From Algoriphagus vanfongensis DSM 17529 (lineage in GTDB: Bacteria > Bacteroidota > Bacteroidia > Cytophagales > Cyclobacteriaceae), in the NCBI RefSeq assembly GCF_000429465.1, contig NZ_AUBX01000014.1:406001-470000 (forward strand): a stretch of DNA of 64,000 bases, in the 5' to 3' direction. Positions 26,906-35,942 of the stretch are shown here, one piece after another. The translations under genes were made by a program, and so were the position numbers. A model generated the notes under the pieces. The model had not been told where the DNA came from, did no database searches, and worked only from the letters and a program-made list of their open reading frames with translations. The first letter of the stretch is position 1. The number at the start of each line of letters is the position of its first letter.

Positions 26906-27549
26906 TGAATTCAGGAACCCAGCTGATCCTTTCCTATTTTCCGGAATTGACCGACAAGCAAATCGAACAATTGGATCGATTGCAAGACCTCTATGCTGAC
27001 TGGAACTCCAAGATCAACGTAATCAGCCGCAAGGACATGGATCAGTTTTATATCCATCATGTTCTACATTCTTTGGGTATAGCCCGGGTGATGGGTTTTC
27101 AGCCAGGCACTAAAATCTTGGATATCGGGACAGGAGGCGGTTTTCCGGGAATTCCTTTGGCGATTCTTTTTCCGGACACTCATTTTCATTTGGTGGATTC
27201 GATAGGCAAAAAGATCACGGTGGTCAAGGATGTGGCCAAGCAGCTAAAACTATCCAATGTCGAAGCTCAGCAAGCCAGAGCTGAATCACTTGTACGCAAA
27301 TACGATTTCGTAATCAGCAGAGCCGTCACTCGGATGATCAATTTTTATCCTTGGGTCAAAGGGAAAATCAAAAAGGAGGATTTCAATGAATATCCAAACG
27401 GCATCCTCTACCTCAAAGGTGGAGAGGTCGATGAGGAAATGGAAGAAACCGGCAAGTCTTATGTGACCTATCACTTGGAAGACTATTTCAAGGAAGATTT
27501 TTTTGAGACCAAAAAGGTGGTCTATATGCCTTGGGAAGACAAGAGGTAA
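26905..27549 (+). CDS. rsmG: 16S rRNA (guanine-527-N7) methyltransferase
   Basis: A 214-residue SAM-dependent Rossmann methyltransferase (GidB). Features include the N-terminal helix WNSKINVISRKDMDQFYIHHVLHSLG, the SAM loop ILDIGTGGGFPGIPLAI, LVDSIGKKITVV, and VISRAVTRM. It methylates G527 of 16S rRNA; loss gives low-level streptomycin resistance in other bacteria. The start overlaps the sigma factor stop (TGATG). Confidence 0.95.
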   Translation: MNSGTQLILSYFPELTDKQIEQLDRLQDLYADWNSKINVISRKDMDQFYIHHVLHSLGIARVMGFQPGTKILDIGTGGGFPGIPLAILFPDTHFHLVDSIGKKITVVKDVAKQLKLSNVEAQQARAESLVRKYDFVISRAVTRMINFYPWVKGKIKKEDFNEYPNGILYLKGGEVDEEMEETGKSYVTYHLEDYFKEDFFETKKVVYMPWEDKR

Positions 27550-27763
27550 GGTTGAAGTTCAGAATCAAATCCAATTTGATCTTATTGTCCTGTTTGGACT
27601 AGTTGACCGTACTTGCCTTTCTATCCTACTACTGAAAAAGTTCTAAATCGATCAGGGACTGAATCGGCCTTCAGTTCAAAAATTTTCTTTGACAATTACC
27701 TTCAAGGGAATTGGCAGCTTTGCTACTTTACCCCTAATTTGAAGCCTCAATTTTCGTAGCTGT

Positions 27764-30700
27764 ATGTATTTAATATTCGATACCGAGACCACGGGTTTGC
27801 CCCGCGATTACAATGCTCCCATGTCCGATGTGGACAATTGGCCTAGGCTAGTTCAGCTAGCGTGGCAGTTGCATGATTCCAAAGGGAAACTGATTTCGAA
27901 TCACAACTACATCGTCAAACCAGAGGGTTTCACAATCCCATACAATGCCGAAAAAGTCCACGGAATCTCGACCAAAAGAGCTTTGGCCGAAGGACATGAT
28001 CTTGCTGAGGTGCTGGCGATTTTCGAAAAGGACGTTGCTCAATCCAAGTATCTCGTAGGCCACAATGTAGAATTTGATGTCAACGTAGTCGGCTCGGAAT
28101 ATTTCCGGATAGAAACTGAAATGCCTCTTACGGCTCAGCAGCTTGATACCAAAGACATCTCTACTGAATTTTGTGCTATTCCTGGAGGCAAGGGAGGTAA
28201 ATTCAAATGGCCGACTCTGACCGAACTCCACCATAAACTCTTTGGTGTTGGTTTTGATGATGCTCACGATGCAGCCTATGACGTGGATGCTACAGCGCGA
28301 TGTTTCTTCGGTTTGATCACTCAAAATGTTCTAAAACCAGAAGAGGGAATCGCTGTTTCAGAAGTCATTTACGAAGCTCCAAAACTGGCTGAGGCTAACT
28401 TTGCACAAGCAAAAGACACCCAAAAGACTGCTGCGAAAGACGTCTTAAAACAAGCTGGAAAAGCGGACATCTCAGACTTGGTGGATGTGCCTTTTACGCA
28501 TCTTCACGTTCATACGCAATATTCCGTTTTACAGGCTACCTCCGAAATCCCGGCTTTAGTCGCAAAGGCAAAATCACTGAACATGCCAGCTATCGCCATG
28601 ACCGATCATGGCAATATGATGGGAGCTTTTCACTTTGTGAAAGCGGCTATGGGCGCAGAGATCAAGCCTATTGTTGGTTGTGAATTTAACCTTTGCCGAG
28701 ACCGAAAAAACAAAGCCCAAAAGGACGATGGCTATCAGACCGTCCTCATTGCCAAAAATAAAGCAGGCTATCATAATCTGGCCAAACTCGCCTCCTTCGC
28801 TAATATTGAAGGATTCTACTATCTCCCAAGAATTGACAAGGAATTGCTCGTGCAGTACAAAGGAGACCTGATCGCCACTACAGGAGGACTTTGGGGAGAG
28901 ATTCCATTTTTGATTTTGAATGTGGGTGAAACCCAAGCCGAGGAGGCTTTTGTCTGGTGGAAAGAGCAGTTTGGAGAGGATTTTTATGTAGAGCTCAATC
29001 GACATGGAATTCCAGAAGAAGAAAAGGTCAATGAGGTCTTGCTGGAGTTTGCCAAGAAATACGATGTCAAATATTTCGCAGCCAACAACAGCTATTACAA
29101 TGATAAAGCAGACGCCAAGGCGCATGACATTTTGATCTGTGTGAAAGATGGCGAGCTCGTAGAAAAACCGAAAAAATACATCGGAAAAAGAGGACGGGAA
29201 TTTCGCTATGGTTTTCCAAATGATGAATTCTACCTGAAGTCTCCAGATGAGATGAAGAAGCTTTTTGCCGATTTGCCAGAAGCCATCGAATGTACTCAGG
29301 AGATCGTCGACAAGGTAGAAGCTTACAAACTTGCCCGAGAAGTACTTCTTCCAAAGTTTGACATCCCCGAACAGTTCAAGCATCCTGAAGATGAAGTGGA
29401 TGGAGGAAAGCGTGGGGAGAATGCTTTCCTGAGACACCTGACCTATGAAGGTGCCAAAAAGCGCTATGAAGAAATCACACCGGAGATCCGGGAGCGCCTG
29501 GACTTTGAGCTGGCGACGATTGAGAACACAGGATATCCGGGTTACTTTCTGATTGTCCAAGATTTCATTGTAGAAGCTAGAAAGCTGGGAGTTTCCGTGG
29601 GACCTGGACGTGGATCTGCTGCGGGATCTGCCGTGGCATACTGCACCGGAATCACCAATATTGATCCGATATCCTACAATCTCCTTTTTGAGAGATTCCT
29701 GAATCCGGACCGGGTTTCACTTCCCGATATTGATATTGACTTTGACGACGAAGGTCGGGGCAGAGTCATCGACTATGTGATCAAAAAATACGGTTCCAAT
29801 CAGGTAGCCCAGATCATCACCTACGGTACGATGGCGGCAAAATCCGCCATCCGAGATACGGCAAGAGTGCTTAATTTACCGCTTCCTGAGGCTGGTAGAT
29901 TGGCTAGTTTGGTGCCAGACATCAAACTCAAAGCACTCTTCAGTTTGGCAAAAGATCGGGCTGCACTTTCTGATAAACTGAAAGGTCAAGGAGAGCTGAT
30001 CCAAAAGGCTGAGGAGCTTATAAAAATCGCCCAGGGACAAGACGAGTCCGCCAAGACGGTCAATCAAGCTACTGTATTGGAAGGATCTGTACGAAATACG
30101 GGTATCCACGCTTGTGGTGTGATCATCACTCCAGACGACATTACCAATTTCGTTCCGGTGGCTTTGGCGAAAGATTCAGACATGGTTTGTACCCAGTTTG
30201 ACAACTCGGTGGTAGAATCTGCCGGTTTGTTGAAGATGGACTTTTTGGGACTGAAAACCCTGACTCTGATCAAAGACGCCTGCAAAATCGTCAAGGAGCG
30301 ACATGGAATCGAGCTTGATCCGGATAATTTCCCCATCGATGATCAAGAAACTTACGAATTGTTTCAAAGAGGTGAAACGGTCGGCATCTTCCAGTATGAA
30401 AGTGCCGGGATGCAGAAATACATGCGGGAACTGAAACCAACCGTTTTTGCAGATTTGATTGCCATGAACGCCCTCTATCGTCCGGGACCTCTAGCTTATA
30501 TTCCTTCCTTTATCAAAAGGAAACACGGAACAGAGCCGATCACCTATGACCTCGACGATATGAAAGAGTATCTCGAGGAAACCTACGGGATCACGGTGTA
30601 TCAGGAACAGGTGATGCTTTTGTCCCAAAAACTCGCTGGCTTTACCAAAGGTGAGGCTGATGTCTTGAGAAAGGCAATGGGTAAAAAGCAAAAAGACGTA

Positions 30701-32050
30701 TTGGATAAAATGAAGCCAAAATTCGTCGATCAAGCCGTAGCTAAAGGACACGATGCCAAAAAGCTTGCAAAGATCTGGACGGACTGGGAAGCCTTTGCAT
30801 CCTATGCTTTCAACAAATCCCACTCTACCTGCTATGCATGGGTAGCCTATCAAACTGCCTACCTCAAAGCACACCATCCGGCAGAATACTTGGCGTCAGT
30901 TCTGAGCAACAACATGAATGATATCACTCAGGTGACATTTTTCATGGAAGAGTGTAAGCGAATGGGAATTCCGGTTTTGGGTCCAGACGTCAATGAATCC
31001 AAAAACGGATTTACAGTAAATGCCGCAGGAGAAATCCGATTTGGGATGGCCGCTATCAAAGGAGCGGGATCCGCGGCTGTGGATGAAATCATTAAAGAGC
31101 GGGAGAAAAACGGTCCATTCAAAAACATCTTTGACTTTGCGAAGCGAGTCAATTCCCGAGCACTCAATAAGAAAACGATGGAGGCTCTGGCCATGGCTGG
31201 AGGCTTTGATTGCTTTACCGAGCACCATCGCCGTCAATATCTAGAAGCTGCTGATGGAGACGTGACGCTGATCGAAAAAGCTGTGAAATATGCGCAAAAA
31301 GTGCAGCAGGAAGAAGAAAGCTCCCAAGTCAGTCTATTTGGCGGAGGGAGTGGCAGCATGGCTATTCCTATGCCTTCGATCACACCGATGGAGCCTTTTT
31401 CACAGCTACAGCAGCTGAACATCGAAAAAGAAGTAGTAGGCCTCTATATCTCAGGGCATCCATTGGATCAATACCGATTGGAAATAGAGAATTTCACCAA
31501 TGCCGCACTTCCTGATCTGAATGATCTGGAAGCCATCCGCAGCAAAAGTGAAATCCGGTTGGCAGGGTCAGTTTCTTCTTTTGCTCATCGAACTACCAAA
31601 AACGGCAAACCCTTTGGCACGCTGAGCATGGAAGATTATCAGGGCGGTTTTACCTTTTTCCTATTCGGAGATGACTATATCAAGTACAAAGAGTACTTTA
31701 TGACAGGATGGTTTCTCTACATCAAAGGAAAAGTGGGTTCTAAAAAATGGAACGAGCATGAACTGGAGTTCAAGATCGACAGTATTTCGCTGTTGTCCGA
31801 AGTCCGATCCAAAATGGTCAAGGGTCTTCGGGTCAACATTGATCTGGATGATCTGAGTCTGGATCTGATGGAAAAGCTGGAAGCCATCACTGAGAAGTAT
31901 AAGGGAGAAGCCAAGCTCTACTTTGATGTGATCGATCGAAAAGAAAACATCAGCCTAGAGCTTTTCTCTAAGCGATTTGCCATCGATCCCAGTGCAGAGA
32001 TGATCAAAGAACTGAAAGAAATCCCTGAGGTAGTCTACAAGGTGATTTGA
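27764..32050 (+). CDS. dnaE: DNA polymerase III alpha subunit with fused N-terminal proofreading exonuclease
   Basis: A 1428-residue replicative polymerase, longer than the roughly 1160 residues of E. coli DnaE. Residues 1-185 form a DEDDh exonuclease: FDTETTGL (D6, E8), LVGHNVEFD, and HDAAYDVDATA. After a linker, the PHP domain starts with HLHVHTQYS (H246, H248, H250) and has TDHGNMMG, so its metal ligands also look intact. The polymerase core carries GPGRGSAAGS, the catalytic PDIDIDFDD (D655, D657) and a Gly/Ser-rich region, followed by helix-hairpin-helix and OB-fold parts (IRLAGSVSSFAHRTTKNGK). The start at 27764 is directly before exonuclease motif I. It is a single gene with 214 bp of spacer before it. 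Confidence 0.95.
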   Translation: MYLIFDTETTGLPRDYNAPMSDVDNWPRLVQLAWQLHDSKGKLISNHNYIVKPEGFTIPYNAEKVHGISTKRALAEGHDLAEVLAIFEKDVAQSKYLVGHNVEFDVNVVGSEYFRIETEMPLTAQQLDTKDISTEFCAIPGGKGGKFKWPTLTELHHKLFGVGFDDAHDAAYDVDATARCFFGLITQNVLKPEEGIAVSEVIYEAPKLAEANFAQAKDTQKTAAKDVLKQAGKADISDLVDVPFTHLHVHTQYSVLQATSEIPALVAKAKSLNMPAIAMTDHGNMMGAFHFVKAAMGAEIKPIVGCEFNLCRDRKNKAQKDDGYQTVLIAKNKAGYHNLAKLASFANIEGFYYLPRIDKELLVQYKGDLIATTGGLWGEIPFLILNVGETQAEEAFVWWKEQFGEDFYVELNRHGIPEEEKVNEVLLEFAKKYDVKYFAANNSYYNDKADAKAHDILICVKDGELVEKPKKYIGKRGREFRYGFPNDEFYLKSPDEMKKLFADLPEAIECTQEIVDKVEAYKLAREVLLPKFDIPEQFKHPEDEVDGGKRGENAFLRHLTYEGAKKRYEEITPEIRERLDFELATIENTGYPGYFLIVQDFIVEARKLGVSVGPGRGSAAGSAVAYCTGITNIDPISYNLLFERFLNPDRVSLPDIDIDFDDEGRGRVIDYVIKKYGSNQVAQIITYGTMAAKSAIRDTARVLNLPLPEAGRLASLVPDIKLKALFSLAKDRAALSDKLKGQGELIQKAEELIKIAQGQDESAKTVNQATVLEGSVRNTGIHACGVIITPDDITNFVPVALAKDSDMVCTQFDNSVVESAGLLKMDFLGLKTLTLIKDACKIVKERHGIELDPDNFPIDDQETYELFQRGETVGIFQYESAGMQKYMRELKPTVFADLIAMNALYRPGPLAYIPSFIKRKHGTEPITYDLDDMKEYLEETYGITVYQEQVMLLSQKLAGFTKGEADVLRKAMGKKQKDVLDKMKPKFVDQAVAKGHDAKKLAKIWTDWEAFASYAFNKSHSTCYAWVAYQTAYLKAHHPAEYLASVLSNNMNDITQVTFFMEECKRMGIPVLGPDVNESKNGFTVNAAGEIRFGMAAIKGAGSAAVDEIIKEREKNGPFKNIFDFAKRVNSRALNKKTMEALAMAGGFDCFTEHHRRQYLEAADGDVTLIEKAVKYAQKVQQEEESSQVSLFGGGSGSMAIPMPSITPMEPFSQLQQLNIEKEVVGLYISGHPLDQYRLEIENFTNAALPDLNDLEAIRSKSEIRLAGSVSSFAHRTTKNGKPFGTLSMEDYQGGFTFFLFGDDYIKYKEYFMTGWFLYIKGKVGSKKWNEHELEFKIDSISLLSEVRSKMVKGLRVNIDLDDLSLDLMEKLEAITEKYKGEAKLYFDVIDRKENISLELFSKRFAIDPSAEMIKELKEIPEVVYKVI

Positions 32051-32264
32051 TTTTCACTATATACTTGTTCTATACCAAAAGCCCATTTGGCTTTGATTTC
32101 AGGGCTGGAAGACTAATGCAGACTCTTCTGTCTTCTGTCTTCCCGCTTCAGTCTTTGCATCTGGTCAAGGTCAGGATTCCAATGATTACTTACTATTATT
32201 TCCCATTCGAAAAAAGACTCCATCTATCCCTCATAGACAAAAAAAATAAGTCCCTAGGAACTTA
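32051..32264. other. Intergenic region between dnaE and trxA
   Basis: About 210 bp with no open frame of substance. It contains the iterated word TCTTCTG (GACTCTTCTGTCTTCTGTCTTCC at 32121-32143, split here by naming the unit TCTTCTG), a weak AAAGCC/GGCTTT hairpin at 32079-32096 that may be a poor terminator of dnaE, and an imperfect AATAAGT/ACTTATT hairpin next to the trxA promoter. Confidence 0.5.
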
Positions 32265-32297
32265 TTGCCAGATGATTCACTTTCTCTCATATATTTG
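32265..32297 (+). promoter_or_regulatory. Promoter of trxA
   Basis: -33 TTG (32265-32267), 22-bp spacer, -7 TATATTTG (32290-32297), an exact consensus -7 box. Transcription would start near 32304, about 24 nt before the trxA ATG. Confidence 0.6.
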
Positions 32298-32327
32298 AAA
32301 TCCGAAAAAAACTAAACACAGATAAAA

Positions 32328-32648
32328 ATGGCAAAAGCAATCGAAATCACTGACGCAAACTTCGAAGAAGTAATCAAATCAGAACAACCTATTTTGGTGG
32401 ACTTCTGGGCAGAATGGTGCGGACCTTGTAAAATGATCGGTCCAGTGGTAGAAGAATTGGCTGGTGATTACGAAGGAAAAGCAGTCATCGGGAAAGTAGA
32501 TGTAGACTCCAACCCTGGAGTGGCGCAAGCTTTCGGGATCCGTTCTATCCCTACTCTTTTATTCTTCAAAGGAGGCGAAATCGTAGACAAGCAAGTTGGC
32601 GCAGTACCTAAAGCAGTACTAGCTCAAAAATTGGATGCGCAACTGTAA
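32328..32648 (+). CDS. trxA: Thioredoxin
   Basis: A 106-residue classic thioredoxin with the active site [10 protein letters not shown] (C31, C34), the buried Asp of LVDFWAE, cis-Pro of [10 protein letters not shown] and the final [18 protein letters not shown]. It reduces disulfides in the cytoplasm using thioredoxin reductase. It has its own promoter and a strong terminator, so it is monocistronic. Confidence 0.97.
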   Translation: MAKAIEITDANFEEVIKSEQPILVDFWAEWCGPCKMIGPVVEELAGDYEGKAVIGKVDVDSNPGVAQAFGIRSIPTLLFFKGGEIVDKQVGAVPKAVLAQKLDAQL

Positions 32649-32670
32649 GTAAATCCTTTACTATACAATA

Positions 32671-32712
32671 CAAAAAACCCGCAAGAAGCTAACTCTTGCG
32701 GGTTTCTTTTTT
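32671..32712. terminator. Intrinsic terminator of trxA, shared with the DUF502 gene
   Basis: A perfect 12-bp stem, AAACCCGCAAGA / TCTTGCGGGTTT (32675-32686, 32694-32705), with a 7-base loop, followed by TCTTTTTT. Six A precede it, so it can also work for the opposing gene. Confidence 0.9.
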
Positions 32713-33274
32713 AGACTATACTTTTCAAATCAGACACTCCCCCCGACACCATAAACTTCATCACATCCGCACTCTTAATACCTTCGAGTCTCTTGACTTT
32801 TTCACGCGGCACTAGAAATACATTGCCCGAGACATTGTAGCTATGCGGGAAATATACCGCCACCAAATCAGCTTCCCCTATTCCTGCCATATCTTCCTGC
32901 GTGATAAAACCCAATCTGGAAAGCGTATCCGACACCTGAACGATGACAGGCGAGCTGAATTTTTTCTTTTCTCCCACAAAAGCCCCCATCAAATCCTTGA
33001 TAGAAGTATACAGTAAGTTGACCAGAGGAATACGTACCAAGCCCCGCTCAAACCAGTCAAAAAACCTTCTGGTGAAGAATAGACTTGCCAGATATCCGAT
33101 AAATGTAATCAATCCCAAAACCATCAGTATCCCAATACCTGGAATGGGAACCGGGATCAAATTGTCCAAAAAGACAAAAATCGCATAGATCACATAGACT
33201 GTGACTGCTATCGGTGTCAAAAACAAGAGTCCTCGCAGAAAGTAGGACAGGATTCTTTTGTATGTAAATGCCAT
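32711..33274 (-). CDS. DUF502 family membrane protein
   Basis: A 187-residue protein with two N-terminal membrane segments (FLRGLLFLTPIAVTVYVIYAIFVFL and IPGIGILMVLGLITFIGYLASLFF) followed by a soluble domain with LVRIPLVNLLYTSIKDLMGAFVGEKK and VAVYFPHSYNVSGNVFLVPREKVKRL. This matches the DUF502 family, found in bacteria and plants (plant LCV-like proteins), with no settled function. It is monocistronic. Confidence 0.88.
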   Translation of the reverse strand: MAFTYKRILSYFLRGLLFLTPIAVTVYVIYAIFVFLDNLIPVPIPGIGILMVLGLITFIGYLASLFFTRRFFDWFERGLVRIPLVNLLYTSIKDLMGAFVGEKKKFSSPVIVQVSDTLSRLGFITQEDMAGIGEADLVAVYFPHSYNVSGNVFLVPREKVKRLEGIKSADVMKFMVSGGVSDLKSIV

Positions 33275-33342
33275 AGCTTACTTATTGATTCTAGATTAAA
33301 ATCTTCTTACTGTAGAAGCCGTCTACCAGAAGGTAAATGACC

Positions 33343-33356
33343 GATCAGCGCTGATC
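33343..33356. promoter_or_regulatory. Perfect 14-bp palindrome GATCAGCGCTGATC, possible operator
   Basis: A perfect palindrome in the 211-bp divergent spacer between the DUF502 gene and the secreted beta-helix gene. It has no T tract and a full central dyad, so it looks like a protein-binding site and not a terminator. Which regulator would bind is unknown. Confidence 0.35.
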
Positions 33357-33485
33357 AATATCTGTGCAAATCACGGTAAATTAATCAGGATCGTGAATTT
33401 AGCCCATCAAAAAAATATTTTCTCCTATTTTTAGCTTTTTGGATGGTTTTACTAAACCATCTTTCACATCCCAAACAACAATCTA

Positions 33486-35141
33486 ATGGCAAAACCCCTC
33501 CGATTCTTTCTAGTTCTACTATTCATTTGCAGCTTTGATCTTTTAGCCCGACAAAAGTCCTCCCAGGAAAAAATCCAACTTCTATATGATCAAGCAACCA
33601 CCAGCATAGCTGAAAACGAAGAAGGATTTCTTGTTGTTTCTATTTCTACATCTGACCTCAGCAGATTCAATAGACAGGGTTTTATACAATACAGCGATTT
33701 TGGAGCCGCAGGTGATGGGCAATCCGATGACCAATTAAATATCGTAGCAAGCCATGCTGTGGCTAATGACACGCAACTTCCTGTCATAGCAGATAAGGAA
33801 GCTACTTATTATATCGGAGGTAAGGATCGTAAAGCCATCATTCAAACGGACACGGATTTTGGTAAGGCAAAATTCATCATTGATGATAGGGATGTAATCA
33901 ATCGGAATGCGCCAATTTTCGAAGTGCAATCTGCGCTAGCTCCCATCCAAGTAAATGGACTATCAAAACTCCAAAAAGGACAAGCAAAGCTGGGAATTTC
34001 ACTTCCTCAAGAATGTTTGATCACAGTCAAAGACTCCACCGTGAGGCGATACATTCGCTTCGGACTCAACCCAAATAGTGGGTATCCTCAGACGGATATT
34101 TTCAAAACGGACAGACAAGGCAATATAGATCCTGCTAGCCCCATCATTTGGGACTTTGATCAAATCACTGAAATCATCGCCCTTCCGATTGATTCAAAAC
34201 CCTTGAAAATCACAGGAGGCGTATTTACGACTCTGGCGAATCAGGAAGAGTCCAAATACAACTACTATAGTCGCAATCTCCTCATCCGCAGATCAAATGT
34301 CACCATAGATGGTATCCAGCACTTTATCTCGGGAGAAGGTGATCATGGTGCTCCATACAGCGGATTCATCACGATTCAAGACTGCGCAAATGTCACAGTG
34401 ATCAATGGGCTATTCACAGGACATAAAACTTACAGTACGATCGGAAGAGCCGATAAACCAGTCAACATGGGATCGTATGATCTCACCGTCAACCGATCGT
34501 TGAATGTTTCTTTCATCAATTGCCGTCAAAGCAACGATATCAACGACCGTAAATTTTGGGGGATCCTAGGATCAAACTATAGCAAAAACCTACTGTATGA
34601 CAACTGCACCCTTTCTAGATTTGATGCTCACATGGGTGTAGCCAATGCGACGATCCGCAATTCACATCTCGGACACATGGGGATCAATGCAATCGGAACG
34701 GGGACATTTTTGGTAGAAAACACGACGATCTCCAGCAATCGCCTGATCAATCTTCGTTCTGATTACGGTAGTACGTGGGAAGGCGAGTTTATTATCAAAG
34801 ACTGCGTCTTCCGACCTAGCAATGGACAGCCCAGTCAAGCAGCTTTAATCGGAGGCTATAACTCAGGGCAGCATGATTTTGGGTATGTGTGCTATATGCC
34901 GGAAAAAATAACAATCGAAAATCTCACCATAGAAGATGCTGAACACACATCTGACTATACAGGGCCAGAATTATTTGGAAATTTCAATCCGCAAAGGAAA
35001 GATGAATCTTATGTAGAACCATTTCCCTATCAAATAACCAAAAAAGTGACCCTAAAAAACATTCAAATTGAAAGTGGGTTCAAGCTTGACCTCAGTAAAG
35101 ATCAATACATGTTTCGCCAGGTGGAAATTGCAGAAAAATAG
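33486..35141 (+). CDS. Secreted right-handed beta-helix (pectate-lyase-like fold) protein
   Basis: A 551-residue exported protein. A signal peptide (MAKPLRFFLVLLFICSFDLLA) is followed by IQYSDFGAAGDGQSDD, the start signature of the pectate-lyase-3 fold. Many short repeats of the type 'VTIDGIQ', 'VTVINGLFTG', 'VSFINCRQS', 'LLYDNCTLSRF', 'ATIRNSHLGHMG' build the coils of a parallel beta-helix at about residues 230-460. Such proteins often bind or cleave polysaccharides; no catalytic residue can be assigned. The gene is alone, with a candidate TATTTTTA -7 box at 33426-33433 and a hairpin GATGGTTT/AAACCATC at 33442-33461 in the leader. Confidence 0.82.
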   Translation: MAKPLRFFLVLLFICSFDLLARQKSSQEKIQLLYDQATTSIAENEEGFLVVSISTSDLSRFNRQGFIQYSDFGAAGDGQSDDQLNIVASHAVANDTQLPVIADKEATYYIGGKDRKAIIQTDTDFGKAKFIIDDRDVINRNAPIFEVQSALAPIQVNGLSKLQKGQAKLGISLPQECLITVKDSTVRRYIRFGLNPNSGYPQTDIFKTDRQGNIDPASPIIWDFDQITEIIALPIDSKPLKITGGVFTTLANQEESKYNYYSRNLLIRRSNVTIDGIQHFISGEGDHGAPYSGFITIQDCANVTVINGLFTGHKTYSTIGRADKPVNMGSYDLTVNRSLNVSFINCRQSNDINDRKFWGILGSNYSKNLLYDNCTLSRFDAHMGVANATIRNSHLGHMGINAIGTGTFLVENTTISSNRLINLRSDYGSTWEGEFIIKDCVFRPSNGQPSQAALIGGYNSGQHDFGYVCYMPEKITIENLTIEDAEHTSDYTGPELFGNFNPQRKDESYVEPFPYQITKKVTLKNIQIESGFKLDLSKDQYMFRQVEIAEK

Positions 35142-35151
35142 AATGAAAATT

Positions 35152-35185
35152 AAAGAAGCCTTGATCGGACGACCAAGGCTTCTTT
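35152..35185. terminator. Bidirectional intrinsic terminator
   Basis: A perfect 12-bp stem, AAAGAAGCCTTG / CAAGGCTTCTTT, with a 10-base loop, between the convergent beta-helix and DUF1080 genes. A-rich on the left and T-rich on the right, it can serve both. Confidence 0.85.
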
Positions 35186-35195
35186 AATGATGCTA

Positions 35196-35822
35196 TTATT
35201 TTTTAAATTTTACTTTCACACTTCTATAGTAGATCACAGACTCCGGATCATGGGCCTGCAGTGCAATCGTCCCGCTGCTGAGTTTTTTCGTCCCCAAATC
35301 ACCCGCTTCTCTATCTTTTGATTCGTCAAATTTATTGATGGTCTTCCCATTTACTTTCACCGTCACTTTATCTCCTTTGACGATGATATGCTCGGTGTAC
35401 CATTCTCCATCTTCCACATAGACTTCTTTTACATCTTTGAAAGAATAGACACTCCCGGTTTTTCTCCAGTCTCCATGGCTTTGATTCACTTGAATTTCAT
35501 AGCCGATGTTTGGCCAGCCAGTTTCTTGATATTGAGTATGGATAAAAATCCCAGAATTTGCCTTAGGCATTGTTTTGACCTCAACGATGAGTTCAAAGTC
35601 CTTGAAATCATGATCTCCGACAGGGCCATCATAAAACAAATGAGCTCTTGGTCCGGCTACTTTGATCTCGCCATCTACGACTTGGAATGAAGAAGGGCTA
35701 TCGGTGGTCAACTTCCATCCGTCCAGATCTTTTCCATTGAAAAGTTCAATCCACTCACCGGATTGACCATAGGTAACAGTGGCTATCAGGGTCAGGATAA
35801 ATAATGAAAATATTTTTTTCAT
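35196..35822 (-). CDS. Secreted DUF1080 (3-keto-disaccharide hydrolase-like) protein
   Basis: A 208-residue exported protein. The ATG at 35822 gives a clean signal peptide (MKKIFSLFILTLIATVTYG, cleavage before QSGEW); the frame is open to 35915, but the extra 31 residues are not signal-like. The mature part begins WIELFNGKDLDGWKL, the DUF1080 signature, and continues with the concanavalin-like strands FELIVEVKTMPKANSGIFIHT and GYEIQVNQSH. Characterised relatives act on 3-keto sugars in Bacteroidota; the substrate here is unknown. It sits where nqrF would be expected, but has its own direction-independent terminator on either side. Confidence 0.88.
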   Translation of the reverse strand: MKKIFSLFILTLIATVTYGQSGEWIELFNGKDLDGWKLTTDSPSSFQVVDGEIKVAGPRAHLFYDGPVGDHDFKDFELIVEVKTMPKANSGIFIHTQYQETGWPNIGYEIQVNQSHGDWRKTGSVYSFKDVKEVYVEDGEWYTEHIIVKGDKVTVKVNGKTINKFDESKDREAGDLGTKKLSSGTIALQAHDPESVIYYRSVKVKFKK

Positions 35823-35892
35823 GTTCGTGAAATTAGGTTTGAATGCGAAATTTAGGCCTTTCTCCTTTAGAAATCCTACCGCTAAAAAAAGA

Positions 35893-35924
35893 AAAAGGGC
35901 TTTGAATTTCTCCAAAGCCCTTTT
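35893..35924 (-). terminator. Intrinsic terminator directly after nqrE
   Basis: A perfect 12-bp stem, AAAAGGGCTTTG / CAAAGCCCTTTT, with an 8-base loop, followed on the minus strand by TTTTTC TTTTTTT. It lies 18 bp after the nqrE stop and marks the end of the nqr operon. Confidence 0.9.
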
Positions 35925-35942
35925 GAGTATAGTTTATCTTGA

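Noticed and set aside
28574..29560. A 328-codon open frame on the minus strand
   Set aside because: It is antisense to the PHP part of dnaE and its translation is low-complexity Phe/Leu-rich shadow sequence.
32245..32266. Hairpin around AAGTCCCTAGGAACTT as a dnaE terminator
   Set aside because: It has a bulge, no T run on the plus strand, and overlaps the trxA -33 element; left unassigned.
35196..35915. The gene after nqrE as a degenerate nqrF
   Set aside because: Its product has a signal peptide and a DUF1080 domain, with no FAD/NAD or 2Fe-2S motif, and it is separated from nqrE by a strong terminator.
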